Origin: an uncultured Bacilli bacterium | GTDB lineage: Bacteria; Bacillota_I; Bacilli_A; RF39; UBA660 | Assembly: GCA_947624845.1 (NCBI GenBank) | Contig: CANQMB010000034.1 | Span: forward strand, 1-10,726 | DNA: 10,726 nt | Reading direction: 5' to 3' | Shown: positions 1-6,934 of the stretch, piece by piece | Position numbering within the stretch: position 1 is the first letter of the stretch | How the letters are laid out: the number at the start of each line of letters is the position of its first letter | Program-made: the position numbers and the translations under genes | Notes under the pieces: model-generated | The model's input: the letters and a program-made list of their open reading frames with translations, nothing else | The model's database searches: none | What the model was told of the DNA's origin: nothing

Positions 1-67
1 ACGAGGGAAATCGAATCCCCATCACAGCCTTGGCAAGGCCGTATTCTAACCATTAAACTACATCCGC
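1..67 (-). tRNA. tRNA-Gly (anticodon GCC), 3' end cut by the window edge
   Basis: Read on the minus strand, this folds as a tRNA. The acceptor 5' strand GCGGATG is at 67-61 and the D-arm follows. The anticodon stem is CGGCC/GGCTG around the loop TTGCCAA (30-36), giving anticodon GCC at 32-34. The T-arm is GGGGA-TTCGATT-TCCCT. The last visible bases, CGT, pair with the inner acceptor positions. The remaining acceptor bases, the discriminator and CCA lie outside the window. It decodes GGC and GGU glycine codons. It is transcribed away from the sigma-like gene. Confidence 0.93.
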
Positions 68-82
68 ATACAAGTTAAATTA

Positions 83-111
83 ATTATACGAAATAATAAT
101 TAAAAAAGCAA
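83..111 (-). promoter_or_regulatory. sigma-A-type promoter of tRNA-Gly
   Basis: On the minus strand a -35 box TTGCTT (111-106) is followed by a 17-base spacer and a perfect -10 box TATAAT (88-83). Transcription would start near position 76, giving a leader of about nine bases before the mature tRNA 5' end at 67. The -35 box is only five bases from the -35 of the divergent promoter for the sigma-like gene. Confidence 0.75.
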
Positions 112-116
112 TATTT

Positions 117-145
117 TTGACAAAAATACGAAAAAATGATAAAAT
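117..145 (+). promoter_or_regulatory. sigma-A-type promoter of the sigma-like gene
   Basis: A consensus -35 TTGACA (117-122) is followed by a 17-base spacer and a -10 TAAAAT (140-145). TG at 137-138 makes it an extended -10. Transcription should begin near 152, giving a leader of only about 20 bases. The ribosome site in that leader is an unusual run of five G (160-164), seven bases before the ATG. Confidence 0.8.
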
Positions 146-171
146 AAGTCCTCATAAATGGGGGTTTTTTT

Positions 172-1266
172 ATGGCAAAAAAACAAAAATATGAAGATTT
201 AGAATCTTATGTAGATGAATTTTTAATTCCTACTTATGCAAAAATGAAACATATTTATCATGAGAAAGAAGATTATCAAGAAAACTATTTGTCTATTCCA
301 TTAAATGTAATGAAAGATTTAAAGTTCAGTGATGAAGAATTCATAGAAGTTATGGAATATTTAAAGCAAAGAAATATTTGGGTTTCAGGTATCGATAGCA
401 CCATTCTTGGAGAATTTTCAAATTATGAATATATTGATCGTAGAGGAATGGAACTTCCCTTTAAAAAACATCTGCCTAATGATCAATTAGATGATTTATT
501 TCGAGAGTATCGAAGAACTCAAAGTAAAGAAATTCGAAACGAGTTAATTGAAGTGAATCTACGATTAGTCAATGATCTTTCACGGAGAATTTCTGATTGT
601 ACGGGGGTTTCTACGGAAGAGATTTTAGGATTAGGATGTGAAGGTTTAATTCAAGCGATAGAAGCATATGATCCTGATGTTTCTAGTAAAAATACTTTTT
701 CTGGCTATGCGCAGTTACCTATTTTTTCTACAATATATAGAAAATTAGCCCAACAAGAAGGGTTTTCTAGTGGAAAAAGATATTGGGCTTATATACAGGC
801 GAAGCAAAAATTGTTAAAAGAAAATATTCCTATAGAAGAAATAGAAGATTTCGAAATCGAAATTTTAAAAGAGATTCAAGCAGAAGAAAAATTTTCTCCT
901 AGCGTTTTTACAAATCGTCTTATGCCGGAAGTATTTGAAAAAGAATATTTAGAATATGAAACATTAGAAGAGGAACTGGTGGATAATACAACTTTAGAAA
1001 AAGAAGTATTTACTCATATACTTCAACAGGAAATTGAAAGTATGCTTCAATCTCTATCAGATAAAAAGAAAGAGGCAGTAGAAGGTTATTATAAAGAAGG
1101 ATCTTTTGCTCCCGTAGCAAGAAAGATGGGAATTAAAGGTGAATGGGTTCGCCAATTAGTGGCAAAAAGTAGAGTAGATTGTAAACATTTACATTCTTTT
1201 TTAGAAATATATGATAAAGCGCCTGAAAATCAGGTAGAAGATGTCAATAAAGTTTTAATTAAATAG
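172..1266 (+). CDS. divergent sigma-70-family RNA polymerase sigma factor
   Basis: This 364-residue protein resembles a primary-type sigma factor but departs from it at key sites. Residues about 40-72 look like region 1.1, with a motif ending in EYLKQRNIWV. Region 2 covers about 122-192 and includes IEVNLRLV and a degraded 2.3/2.4 segment. There Phe177 and Tyr180 are kept, but the two tryptophans used in promoter melting are replaced by Leu182-Pro183. The usual region 2.4 Gln and Thr for -10 contact appear as Ser and Tyr. An acidic linker (about 220-285) leads to region 4 (about 288-345), whose helix-turn-helix keeps GEWVRQ. It probably binds RNA polymerase and directs it to a small promoter set, but this is inferred. 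It is monocistronic, with its own promoter, and the next promoter begins ten bases after its stop. It is unlikely to be the housekeeping sigma itself. A diverged paralogue or a regulator derived from a sigma factor are both possible. Confidence 0.75.
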   Translation: MAKKQKYEDLESYVDEFLIPTYAKMKHIYHEKEDYQENYLSIPLNVMKDLKFSDEEFIEVMEYLKQRNIWVSGIDSTILGEFSNYEYIDRRGMELPFKKHLPNDQLDDLFREYRRTQSKEIRNELIEVNLRLVNDLSRRISDCTGVSTEEILGLGCEGLIQAIEAYDPDVSSKNTFSGYAQLPIFSTIYRKLAQQEGFSSGKRYWAYIQAKQKLLKENIPIEEIEDFEIEILKEIQAEEKFSPSVFTNRLMPEVFEKEYLEYETLEEELVDNTTLEKEVFTHILQQEIESMLQSLSDKKKEAVEGYYKEGSFAPVARKMGIKGEWVRQLVAKSRVDCKHLHSFLEIYDKAPENQVEDVNKVLIK

Positions 1267-1275
1267 TCTTCGTTG

Positions 1276-1304
1276 TTTACAAAAATAAAATTTTTCGTTA
1301 TAAT
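1276..1304 (+). promoter_or_regulatory. sigma-A-type promoter of the T-box / HD / valS operon
   Basis: The -35 box TTTACA (1276-1281) lies 17 bases upstream of a perfect -10 box TATAAT (1299-1304). Transcription should start near 1311, exactly where the T-box stem I begins. Confidence 0.82.
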
Positions 1305-1310
1305 GTCAAA

Positions 1311-1500
1311 TAGATGCAGAGAACTTGAGGAGTATATAAAGTGAATTTTTAGAGAGGTTATGGTTGGTGCAAATAACTAATAAACTTTATAGAAGGTAGC
1401 AAGGGAGCATGATTTCTGAATATGAGTAAGAAATCCCGGGGATTACTCGTTAACATAGAGAGATTATAATTTTAGTATTATAAAATAAGGTGGTACCGCG
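1311..1500 (+). promoter_or_regulatory. valine T-box riboswitch leader
   Basis: The T-box sequence AAGGTGGTACCGCG is at 1487-1500, with the tRNA-acceptor-binding TGGT at 1491-1494; the final T would pair with an A discriminator. Stem I can be built from ATGC/GCAT (1314-1317 with 1407-1410), a purine-rich kink, CTTG/CAAG (1324-1327 with 1400-1403), a specifier loop, and TATAAAG/CTTTATA (1335-1341 with 1385-1391). The loop has the expected loop-E pair AGTA (1331-1334) opposite GAA (1392-1394). The specifier codon is then GTA (1396-1398), a valine codon, in agreement with valS downstream. A further helix, GATTTCT/AGAAATC, spans 1411-1435. Uncharged tRNA-Val(UAC) should stabilise the antiterminator and allow transcription of the HD gene and valS. 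The pairings were worked out by hand. Confidence 0.93.
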
Positions 1501-1537
1501 ATACTGTTCGTCCTTAGGGATGAACAGTATTTTTTTT
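1501..1537 (+). terminator. T-box-controlled intrinsic terminator
   Basis: A 13-base-pair stem (1501-1513 with 1518-1530, one G-T pair) is capped by TTAG and followed by a run of T ending at 1537. Its 5' side directly follows the T-box sequence, so it is mutually exclusive with the antiterminator. It lies nine bases before the HD gene start. Confidence 0.93.
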
Positions 1538-1546
1538 GGAGGTTTT

Positions 1547-2296
1547 ATGGAAAAAATAGTAAAAAATTTCTATAGTTATGTGAATTCTTATCAACATTTA
1601 GGAATTGCGATTATTAGAAAAATAGAACATAGCGTACGAGTCATGAAGCTTTGTGAAGAGTTAGCAAAAAAATTAGATTTTCATGAAGAGGAAATTCAAT
1701 TGTGCATGATTGTAGGACTTTTGCATGATATTGGTCGATTTGAACAATGGAAAAGATATCAGACTTATGTAGATAATCAAAGTATCGATCATGGGGACCT
1801 CGGAGCGGAGTTATTAGAAGACGAAGCATTTATGAGAAAATTTAATTCCAATAAAAATTGGGACTTCATCATACGAAAGGCCGTCAAGTATCACAATAAA
1901 TATCATCTTCCTGATTTTTCAAATGATTTAGAAGAAAAAGTTTGTAAAATCGTAAGAGATGCCGATAAAATTGATATTATGTACCTTTTTGCATCAGGAG
2001 AAATCGAAATGAATATCAAAGAGGAGAAGATCAGTCCCAAAGTGGAAGAGGAAATTCATCGAAGATGTTTAGTTTCTTTAAAAAATAGGAAAAACTCAGT
2101 GGACAAAATTGTCGCCATTCTAGCGTTTATTTTTGATGTTGAGTATCAGGAAAGTATGAAAATTATAATAGACAAACATTATATTTCTAAAATTATTGCC
2201 AAAATAGAAGCCTGTGGTTTTAAGGCGTTAAATAATCAAGTAGAAGAAATCAATCATATAATAGATTCATATATAAAGGAGAGAATGTCATGTTAG
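1547..2296 (+). CDS. HD-domain metal-dependent phosphohydrolase
   Basis: This 249-residue soluble protein carries the HD superfamily signature: His28 (IEHSVRV), His60-Asp61 (LLHDIGRF), further candidate metal ligands His82 and His116, and Asp138 or Asp140 in VRDADKID. Such proteins hydrolyse phosphoesters of nucleotides or nucleotide second messengers. The substrate here cannot be told, and there is no synthetase or sensor domain. The start at 1547 is chosen because GGAGG sits at 1538-1542, just after the leader terminator. An in-frame ATG upstream (1490) lies inside the T-box and is not credible. The gene overlaps valS by seven bases and shares its T-box, so it should rise on valine tRNA starvation. 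Possible roles are trimming stress nucleotides or repairing nucleotide damage during aminoacylation stress; both are speculation. Confidence 0.85.
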   Translation: MEKIVKNFYSYVNSYQHLGIAIIRKIEHSVRVMKLCEELAKKLDFHEEEIQLCMIVGLLHDIGRFEQWKRYQTYVDNQSIDHGDLGAELLEDEAFMRKFNSNKNWDFIIRKAVKYHNKYHLPDFSNDLEEKVCKIVRDADKIDIMYLFASGEIEMNIKEEKISPKVEEEIHRRCLVSLKNRKNSVDKIVAILAFIFDVEYQESMKIIIDKHYISKIIAKIEACGFKALNNQVEEINHIIDSYIKERMSC

Positions 2297-4827
2297 ATAA
2301 AAAGTATAATGCGAAAGAAGTAGAACAAAATCGTTATCAAGAATGGAAAAAGCAGGGTTATTTTGAATCTGATCCAGATTCTAAAAAGCCTCCTTTCTGT
2401 ATTGTAATTCCACCTCCCAATGTAACAGGAAAACTACATTTAGGACATGCCTGGGATATTACATTACAAGATATTATTATTCGGTATAAAAGAATGAATG
2501 GATATGACTGTTTATGGTTACCTGGAATGGATCATGCAGGAATTGCTACCCAGGCGAAAGTGGATAAAAGATTAAAAGATCAAGGAATAATCCCTAGACA
2601 AATGAAGAGGGAAGATTGGTTAGAAAAAGCCTGGAGTTGGAAAGAAGAATATGCAAATACGATTCATGAACAATGGGCGAAAATGGGAATTTCTGTAGAT
2701 TATAGTAAAGAGCGATTTACTTTGGATGAGGGATTAAATAAAGCGGTCAATTATGTTTTTATTGAACTCTATAAAAAGGGACTTATTTATCGTGGGGAAC
2801 GAATTATTAATTGGGATCCGGTTCAAATGACTGCGCTTTCTAACGAAGAAGTGATCTACAAAGAAGATAAAGGAGCCTTTTATCATATCAAATATTTTAT
2901 TGAGGATAGTGATGAATACTTAGAAGTTGCTACGACTCGACCTGAGACGTTATTTGGGGATACTGCGGTTGCAGTGCATCCTGATGATGAACGATATCAA
3001 CATCTAATTGGAAAAAATGTTATTTTACCTATCGTAGGTAAGAAAATACCAGTCGTGGCGGATCTTCATGCAGATCCTGAATTTGGAACGGGTGTTGTTA
3101 AAATTACGCCAGCGCATGATCCTAACGATTTTGAAGTTGGTATGCGTCATCAGTTAGAAAAAGTTATTGTGATGAATCCCGATGCTACCATGAATGAGAA
3201 TGCTTTAAAATATTGTGGGATGAGTAGGGAAGAATGTAGAGAGGCTTTAGTCAAAGATTTACAAGAGCAAGATTTATTAATCGGAATAGAAGAGATGGTT
3301 CATTCTGTTGGTCATAGCGAACGTAGTAATGCAGTAGTGGAACCTTATCTTTCAAAGCAGTGGTTTGTGAAGATGAGACCACTTGCCGATCGAGTATTAG
3401 AAAATCAAAAAAACAAGGAGACCAAAGTTCATTTTATTCCTGCTCGTTATGAGAAAATTATGAATCACTGGATGGAAATTACTTATGATTGGTGTATTTC
3501 TAGACAGCTTTGGTGGGGTCATCGAATTCCTGCCTGGTATAAAGGGGATGAAATTAAGGTTCAAGTAGAATCTCCTGGAGAAGATTGGGTTCAAGATCCC
3601 GATGTTTTAGATACTTGGTTTTCTTCCGCATTATGGCCATTTTCTACTCTGGGATTTCCTGAAGATACAAAGCTTTTTCAACGGTATTATCCGAATGATG
3701 TATTAGTTACAGGATATGATATTATTCCATTTTGGGTCAATCGTATGACTTTTCAAGGTTTAGAATTCACTGGAAAAAGACCTTTCAAAGATTGCTTGAT
3801 TCATGGATTAATTCGGGATAAACAGGGAAGAAAAATGAGCAAATCTTTAGGAAATGGAGTAGATCCTATGGATGTAATAGATCAATATGGTGCAGATGCT
3901 CTTCGTTATTTTTTAACAACGAACTCTGCTCCTGGAATGGATTTGCGTTATGATGAAGAAAAGGTGAAATCTTCATGGAATTTTATTAACAAATTATGGA
4001 ATGCCTCTCGGTTTGTACTAATGAATATTGAAGATTTAAAAGAGGCAAAGATCGAATTAGATAAATTAAGTCTTTGGGATCAATGGATTTTAACGAAAAA
4101 GAATCGAGTAATTCAAGATGTAATAAAAAATATGGAAAAATATGATTTCCATAATGTTGGAAATAGTTTATACCAATTTGTTTGGGAAGATTTCTGTGAT
4201 TTTTATATTGAACTTTCTAAAGTTCACATGACAACTTCTACGAAACAAGTGTTACTAGATGTCTTAACTTCTATTTTAAAAATGCTTCATCCTTTTATGC
4301 CATATGTTACGGAAGAAATTTATCAAATGCTTCCAGTAAAAGAAGAAGCTTCTATTATGATCAGTTCTTACCCAAAATATCATAAAGAAGAAATTTTTCA
4401 GGAATCTTTAGAAAAAATGGAGCAGGTTTTAAAAGATATTACTTCTATTCGTAATTTAAAGGCAACTAATCACATTGATCGTAATGCGCTTGTCCGAATT
4501 CAAACGAAAGATGAATTATTGCCAATTTACGAATTTCAATTAAAAATTAAAGAGGAAAACAAAGTAGAAGAATTGCTATCCGATAAAAATCAAATCCAAT
4601 ATCAATCTCCTTTTATTGAAATTACCTATTTCTTTAATGAGGAAAAAATCGATCTTGAAAAACAAAAAGAAAAGATTCAAGAATTGGAAGCAAGTATTAA
4701 ACGGAGAGAAAAATTACTTTCAAATGAAAACTATATCCATAAAGCCCCTGCCGCAATTGTAGAACAAGATCGAAAAAAGTTGAAAACAGAAAAAGAACAA
4801 TTGGATCATTTAAAAGCAAGTTTATAA
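2290..4827 (+). CDS. valS: valyl-tRNA synthetase (valine--tRNA ligase)
   Basis: This 845-residue class Ia synthetase joins valine to tRNA-Val using ATP in the cytoplasm. The N-terminal catalytic domain has the HIGH motif as HLGH (residues 50-53) preceded by PPPNVTGKL. The inserted editing domain, which removes mischarged threonine, includes ATTRPETLFGDTAV near 215-230. The KMSKS motif is intact at 515-519 (RKMSKSLGNG). The anticodon-binding helical domain follows, and the last 60 residues form the coiled-coil arm typical of ValRS (LEKQKEKIQELE onward). The length is slightly under the usual figure of about 880. ATG 2290 has a good ribosome site, AAGGAG (2276-2281), inside the end of the HD gene, so the two are translationally coupled. 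Regulation is by the valine T-box upstream. Confidence 0.98.
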   Translation: MLDKKYNAKEVEQNRYQEWKKQGYFESDPDSKKPPFCIVIPPPNVTGKLHLGHAWDITLQDIIIRYKRMNGYDCLWLPGMDHAGIATQAKVDKRLKDQGIIPRQMKREDWLEKAWSWKEEYANTIHEQWAKMGISVDYSKERFTLDEGLNKAVNYVFIELYKKGLIYRGERIINWDPVQMTALSNEEVIYKEDKGAFYHIKYFIEDSDEYLEVATTRPETLFGDTAVAVHPDDERYQHLIGKNVILPIVGKKIPVVADLHADPEFGTGVVKITPAHDPNDFEVGMRHQLEKVIVMNPDATMNENALKYCGMSREECREALVKDLQEQDLLIGIEEMVHSVGHSERSNAVVEPYLSKQWFVKMRPLADRVLENQKNKETKVHFIPARYEKIMNHWMEITYDWCISRQLWWGHRIPAWYKGDEIKVQVESPGEDWVQDPDVLDTWFSSALWPFSTLGFPEDTKLFQRYYPNDVLVTGYDIIPFWVNRMTFQGLEFTGKRPFKDCLIHGLIRDKQGRKMSKSLGNGVDPMDVIDQYGADALRYFLTTNSAPGMDLRYDEEKVKSSWNFINKLWNASRFVLMNIEDLKEAKIELDKLSLWDQWILTKKNRVIQDVIKNMEKYDFHNVGNSLYQFVWEDFCDFYIELSKVHMTTSTKQVLLDVLTSILKMLHPFMPYVTEEIYQMLPVKEEASIMISSYPKYHKEEIFQESLEKMEQVLKDITSIRNLKATNHIDRNALVRIQTKDELLPIYEFQLKIKEENKVEELLSDKNQIQYQSPFIEITYFFNEEKIDLEKQKEKIQELEASIKRREKLLSNENYIHKAPAAIVEQDRKKLKTEKEQLDHLKASL

Positions 4828-4851
4828 GAGTTTTAAAAACTCTTTTTTTTT
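4827..4851 (+). terminator. intrinsic terminator after valS
   Basis: A short stem AGAGTT (4827-4832) pairs with AACTCT (4838-4843) around a five-base loop, and a long T run follows to 4851. The stem starts at the last base of the valS stop codon and closes the T-box operon. Confidence 0.75.
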
Positions 4852-4914
4852 ATTCTTTATTTTTTTTCGACAAATTATGCTTTTTTCTTTTGGTAGGATA
4901 ATTTTGGTGATTTT

Positions 4915-5358
4915 ATGAGACGATTTTTCATTGTTTTAGTAACGGCAGTTATTTTAGGTACTTTCCTAGGAAGATATATGGAACAAAAGGTGAATATGCA
5001 AAGTGTTTTTCAAGAGGAGAATTTTATTTTTTTACAACAAGGGGTTTATACCAATAAAGAGCATATGGAGGAAAATAGTAGAAAACTAGATCCAAAACTC
5101 GTCGTTTTTGAAGATGGAAAATACTATGTTTATGTTGGGATTACTAAAGAAAAAGAAAATGCTGTAAAATTAGAAAAAATATATGAAAAAAAAGGATATC
5201 CTGTGATTGAAAGAACGGGAACAGTTTCTAATTTAGAATTCGAAAATAATTTAGAACAATTTGATCTACTATTAAAACAGACAAAAAAAGAGGAGGAAAT
5301 TTTATCGATTAATGAAGTTATTTTATCGAGTTATGAACAATCTCTTCAAAAAACTTAA
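4915..5358 (+). CDS. membrane-anchored SPOR-domain protein, SpoIIB-like by position
   Basis: This 147-residue protein has a short basic N-terminus, one membrane segment (about 4-19) and a likely extracytoplasmic SPOR-type fold (about 36-104). The fold shows two half-repeats: FLQQGVYTNKEHMEENSRKL and VYVGITKEKENAVKLEKIY. SPOR domains bind denuded peptidoglycan at division or sporulation septa. In Bacillus subtilis the SPOR protein SpoIIB is encoded just upstream of maf-radC-mreBCD, so the position here supports a SpoIIB-like role in the sporulation septum or engulfment. At 147 residues it is much shorter than SpoIIB and lacks its long linker. The start is set by GGTGA (4906-4910) four bases before ATG. 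No convincing promoter was found in 4852-4914; GATAAT at 4897-4902 is too close to the gene and lacks a good -35. Confidence 0.7.
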   Translation: MRRFFIVLVTAVILGTFLGRYMEQKVNMQSVFQEENFIFLQQGVYTNKEHMEENSRKLDPKLVVFEDGKYYVYVGITKEKENAVKLEKIYEKKGYPVIERTGTVSNLEFENNLEQFDLLLKQTKKEEEILSINEVILSSYEQSLQKT

Positions 5359-5377
5359 AAATATACAAATAATAAAT

Positions 5378-5386
5378 AGGGGTGAG
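5378..5386 (+). promoter_or_regulatory. ribosome-binding site that questions the radC start
   Basis: The strong Shine-Dalgarno match AGGGGTGAG overlaps the only canonical start, GTG 5382, so it cannot serve that codon. It is well placed for the in-frame ATT at 5391, five bases past GGTGA. That is close to the geometry of the upstream SPOR gene (GGTGA, four bases, ATG). Confidence 0.5.
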
Positions 5387-6080
5387 TTTTATTTATTATA
5401 AGATTAAAGAATTACCAAAGGAAGAAAGACCTCGAGAAAGATTTGTTCATGTTGGAAGAGAGAACTTAAGTGATTTAGAACTTTTAGCCATTCTTTTAAA
5501 AACAGGGACGAAGAAAAAGGATGTGAATGTTTTAGCATTAGAAATACTAAATAAATATGAAACATTATCGAGACTTTCTATGGCTACGCTTTCTTCTTTA
5601 TTAGAAATTAAAGGGATTGGTCAAGTAAAGGCAATTCAACTTTTGGGTGCTGTAGAATTAGGAAAGAGAATTTGGATTCAAAAAGAAAATAAACCTTTGC
5701 AAAAAATGACAACAGCCAAAGAAATATGGGAGAGTTCTAAATATTTATTTGTCGATAAAAATCAAGAATATTTTTATTGTCTTTATTTTGATAATAAACA
5801 AAAATTAATTGAAAGGAAACTACTTTTTATGGGAACTATTAATCGAAGTGTCGTTCATCCACGAGATATTTTTCGAGAAGCTTATTTGCTTTCTGCTTCT
5901 TCGATTGTATGTATGCATAATCATCCATCCGGAGATGTGAAGCCTAGTAGCGAAGATATTTTATTTACGAGAAATTTAATGGAGATTGGGAAGTTGCAGG
6001 GGATTCCTATTGTGGATCATATTATCGTGGCAGAGGATACCTATTATAGTTTTTATGAAAAACATCATAGTTGTATCTAA
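5382..6080 (+). CDS. radC: RadC / JAMM-domain protein (UPF0758 family)
   Basis: The protein has 232 residues if read from GTG 5382. The N-terminal part contains a helix-hairpin-helix-like segment (IKGIGQVKAIQLLGAVEL, about 75-92) after the family motif ELPKEERPRERF. The C-terminal JAMM metalloprotease-like domain has HNHPSG (179-184) and Asp192, which together would bind zinc. The name comes from an Escherichia coli repair phenotype later reassigned, and the biochemical role of the family is unsettled. It follows the SPOR gene by 23 bases and is probably cotranscribed with it. In Bacillus subtilis radC precedes mreB; here it directly precedes mreC. Start choice is uncertain: GTG 5382 lies within the Shine-Dalgarno sequence, and ATT 5391 would give 229 residues with an N-terminus of typical family length. 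Confidence 0.95.
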   Translation: MSFIYYKIKELPKEERPRERFVHVGRENLSDLELLAILLKTGTKKKDVNVLALEILNKYETLSRLSMATLSSLLEIKGIGQVKAIQLLGAVELGKRIWIQKENKPLQKMTTAKEIWESSKYLFVDKNQEYFYCLYFDNKQKLIERKLLFMGTINRSVVHPRDIFREAYLLSASSIVCMHNHPSGDVKPSSEDILFTRNLMEIGKLQGIPIVDHIIVAEDTYYSFYEKHHSCI

Positions 6081-6099
6081 AAGATTTTTGTACTATAAT
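6071..6099 (+). promoter_or_regulatory. probable sigma-A promoter of mreCD
   Basis: A perfect -10 TATAAT (6094-6099) lies 17 bases after TTGTAT (6071-6076), which overlaps the end of radC. Transcription would start near 6106, giving a leader of about 22 bases that contains AAGGAA. This would let mreC and mreD be expressed independently of the SPOR-radC unit. Confidence 0.65.
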
Positions 6100-6127
6100 A
6101 TGGATAAGTTTGGAAAGGAAGATTCTT

Positions 6128-6934
6128 ATGCGCTTTAAGAAAGAGAAGACAAAAAGAATGGGAATCGTTGTTGGAATTGTTTTAGTTTTACTAGGATTGT
6201 TTATTTTTTCATTATCTTTTGCGTCTACAAGGAAGTCCAATTTATTAGAAGATATATTGAAAACGAGCGTAATGACGATTCAAAAAATAGTGATGTATCC
6301 TTTTACGGCTTTAAATTCAAATAAGGGAATGGATCAATCGGAAAGTTATTTAATTCAAAAGAATGTAAATGAATCTTTAGAAAAAGAAATCAAAGAACTT
6401 AAAAAGATGTTAAATTTAAATAAAACTCTAACAGAATATCATCCGATCAACGCTACTGTTCTTTCTAGAAATAAAAGTTATTGGCTACAAAATATTACTA
6501 TCGATAAAGGAAAAAAAGATCATTTAAAAGAAGATATGGTCGTTGTTACGAGTGATGGACTTTTAGGAAAAATATCGAAAGTCTATTTTACTTCAAGTGA
6601 AGTCAAACTGTTAACTTCAAATGATGTCAATTATAAAATCTCTGTTTCTATTGCAACTGAAAACGGAGATATTTATGGTATTTTAAATGGTTATGATAAA
6701 AAAACAAAGACAATTCAAGTAATCGGGGTAGATAAAACGAGCAATGTCTCAGTCAATGATGAGATTAAAACGAGTGGATTAGGGGGAATGTTTCCTAGGG
6801 GAATTTATATTGGAACTGTGAAAAAAATCAAAGAGGACAAATACAATTTAAGTAAAACACTCTATGTGGCAACAAAGCAAAATTTTGATGAAATTCACTA
6901 TGTTACCGTACTTCGAGGTGTTACAGATGATTAG
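6128..6934 (+). CDS. mreC: rod shape-determining protein MreC
   Basis: This 268-residue bitopic membrane protein has a basic cytoplasmic tail, one membrane segment (about 11-31), a coiled coil (about 72-100, ESLEKEIKELKKMLNLN) and an extracytoplasmic double beta-barrel. The barrel includes the family pattern SRNKSYWLQNITIDKG and DGLLGKI. MreC forms filaments that hold penicillin-binding proteins and the RodA complex for lateral wall growth. ATG 6128 is chosen because AAGGAA lies seven bases upstream; a longer reading frame to 6071 would run through the promoter. It overlaps mreD by eight bases. The expected partner gene mreB is not next to it. Confidence 0.95.
   Translation: MRFKKEKTKRMGIVVGIVLVLLGLFIFSLSFASTRKSNLLEDILKTSVMTIQKIVMYPFTALNSNKGMDQSESYLIQKNVNESLEKEIKELKKMLNLNKTLTEYHPINATVLSRNKSYWLQNITIDKGKKDHLKEDMVVVTSDGLLGKISKVYFTSSEVKLLTSNDVNYKISVSIATENGDIYGILNGYDKKTKTIQVIGVDKTSNVSVNDEIKTSGLGGMFPRGIYIGTVKKIKEDKYNLSKTLYVATKQNFDEIHYVTVLRGVTDD

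Noticed and set aside
149..171. Possible hairpin (CCTCA/TGGGG) followed by seven T just before the sigma-like gene, resembling a terminator or a sequestered ribosome site.
   Set aside because: The likely transcript start (about 152) falls inside the 5' arm, so the stem could not form; it is also only five pairs with one G-T.
1490..1546. Upstream start of the HD gene at ATG 1490.
   Set aside because: It lies in the T-box sequence, and translation would cross the terminator hairpin; ATG 1547 has a proper ribosome site.
4867..4902. Possible promoter TCGACA ... GATAAT before the SPOR gene.
   Set aside because: The spacer is 24 bases, and a start there would leave no room for the ribosome site.
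6071..6127. Longer mreC start at 6071.
   Set aside because: The stretch overlaps the end of radC and the TATAAT promoter; AAGGAA points to ATG 6128.
6864..6926. Longer mreD start inside mreC.
   Set aside because: It has no ribosome site and would add a non-membrane extension; GAGGTG points to ATG 6927.
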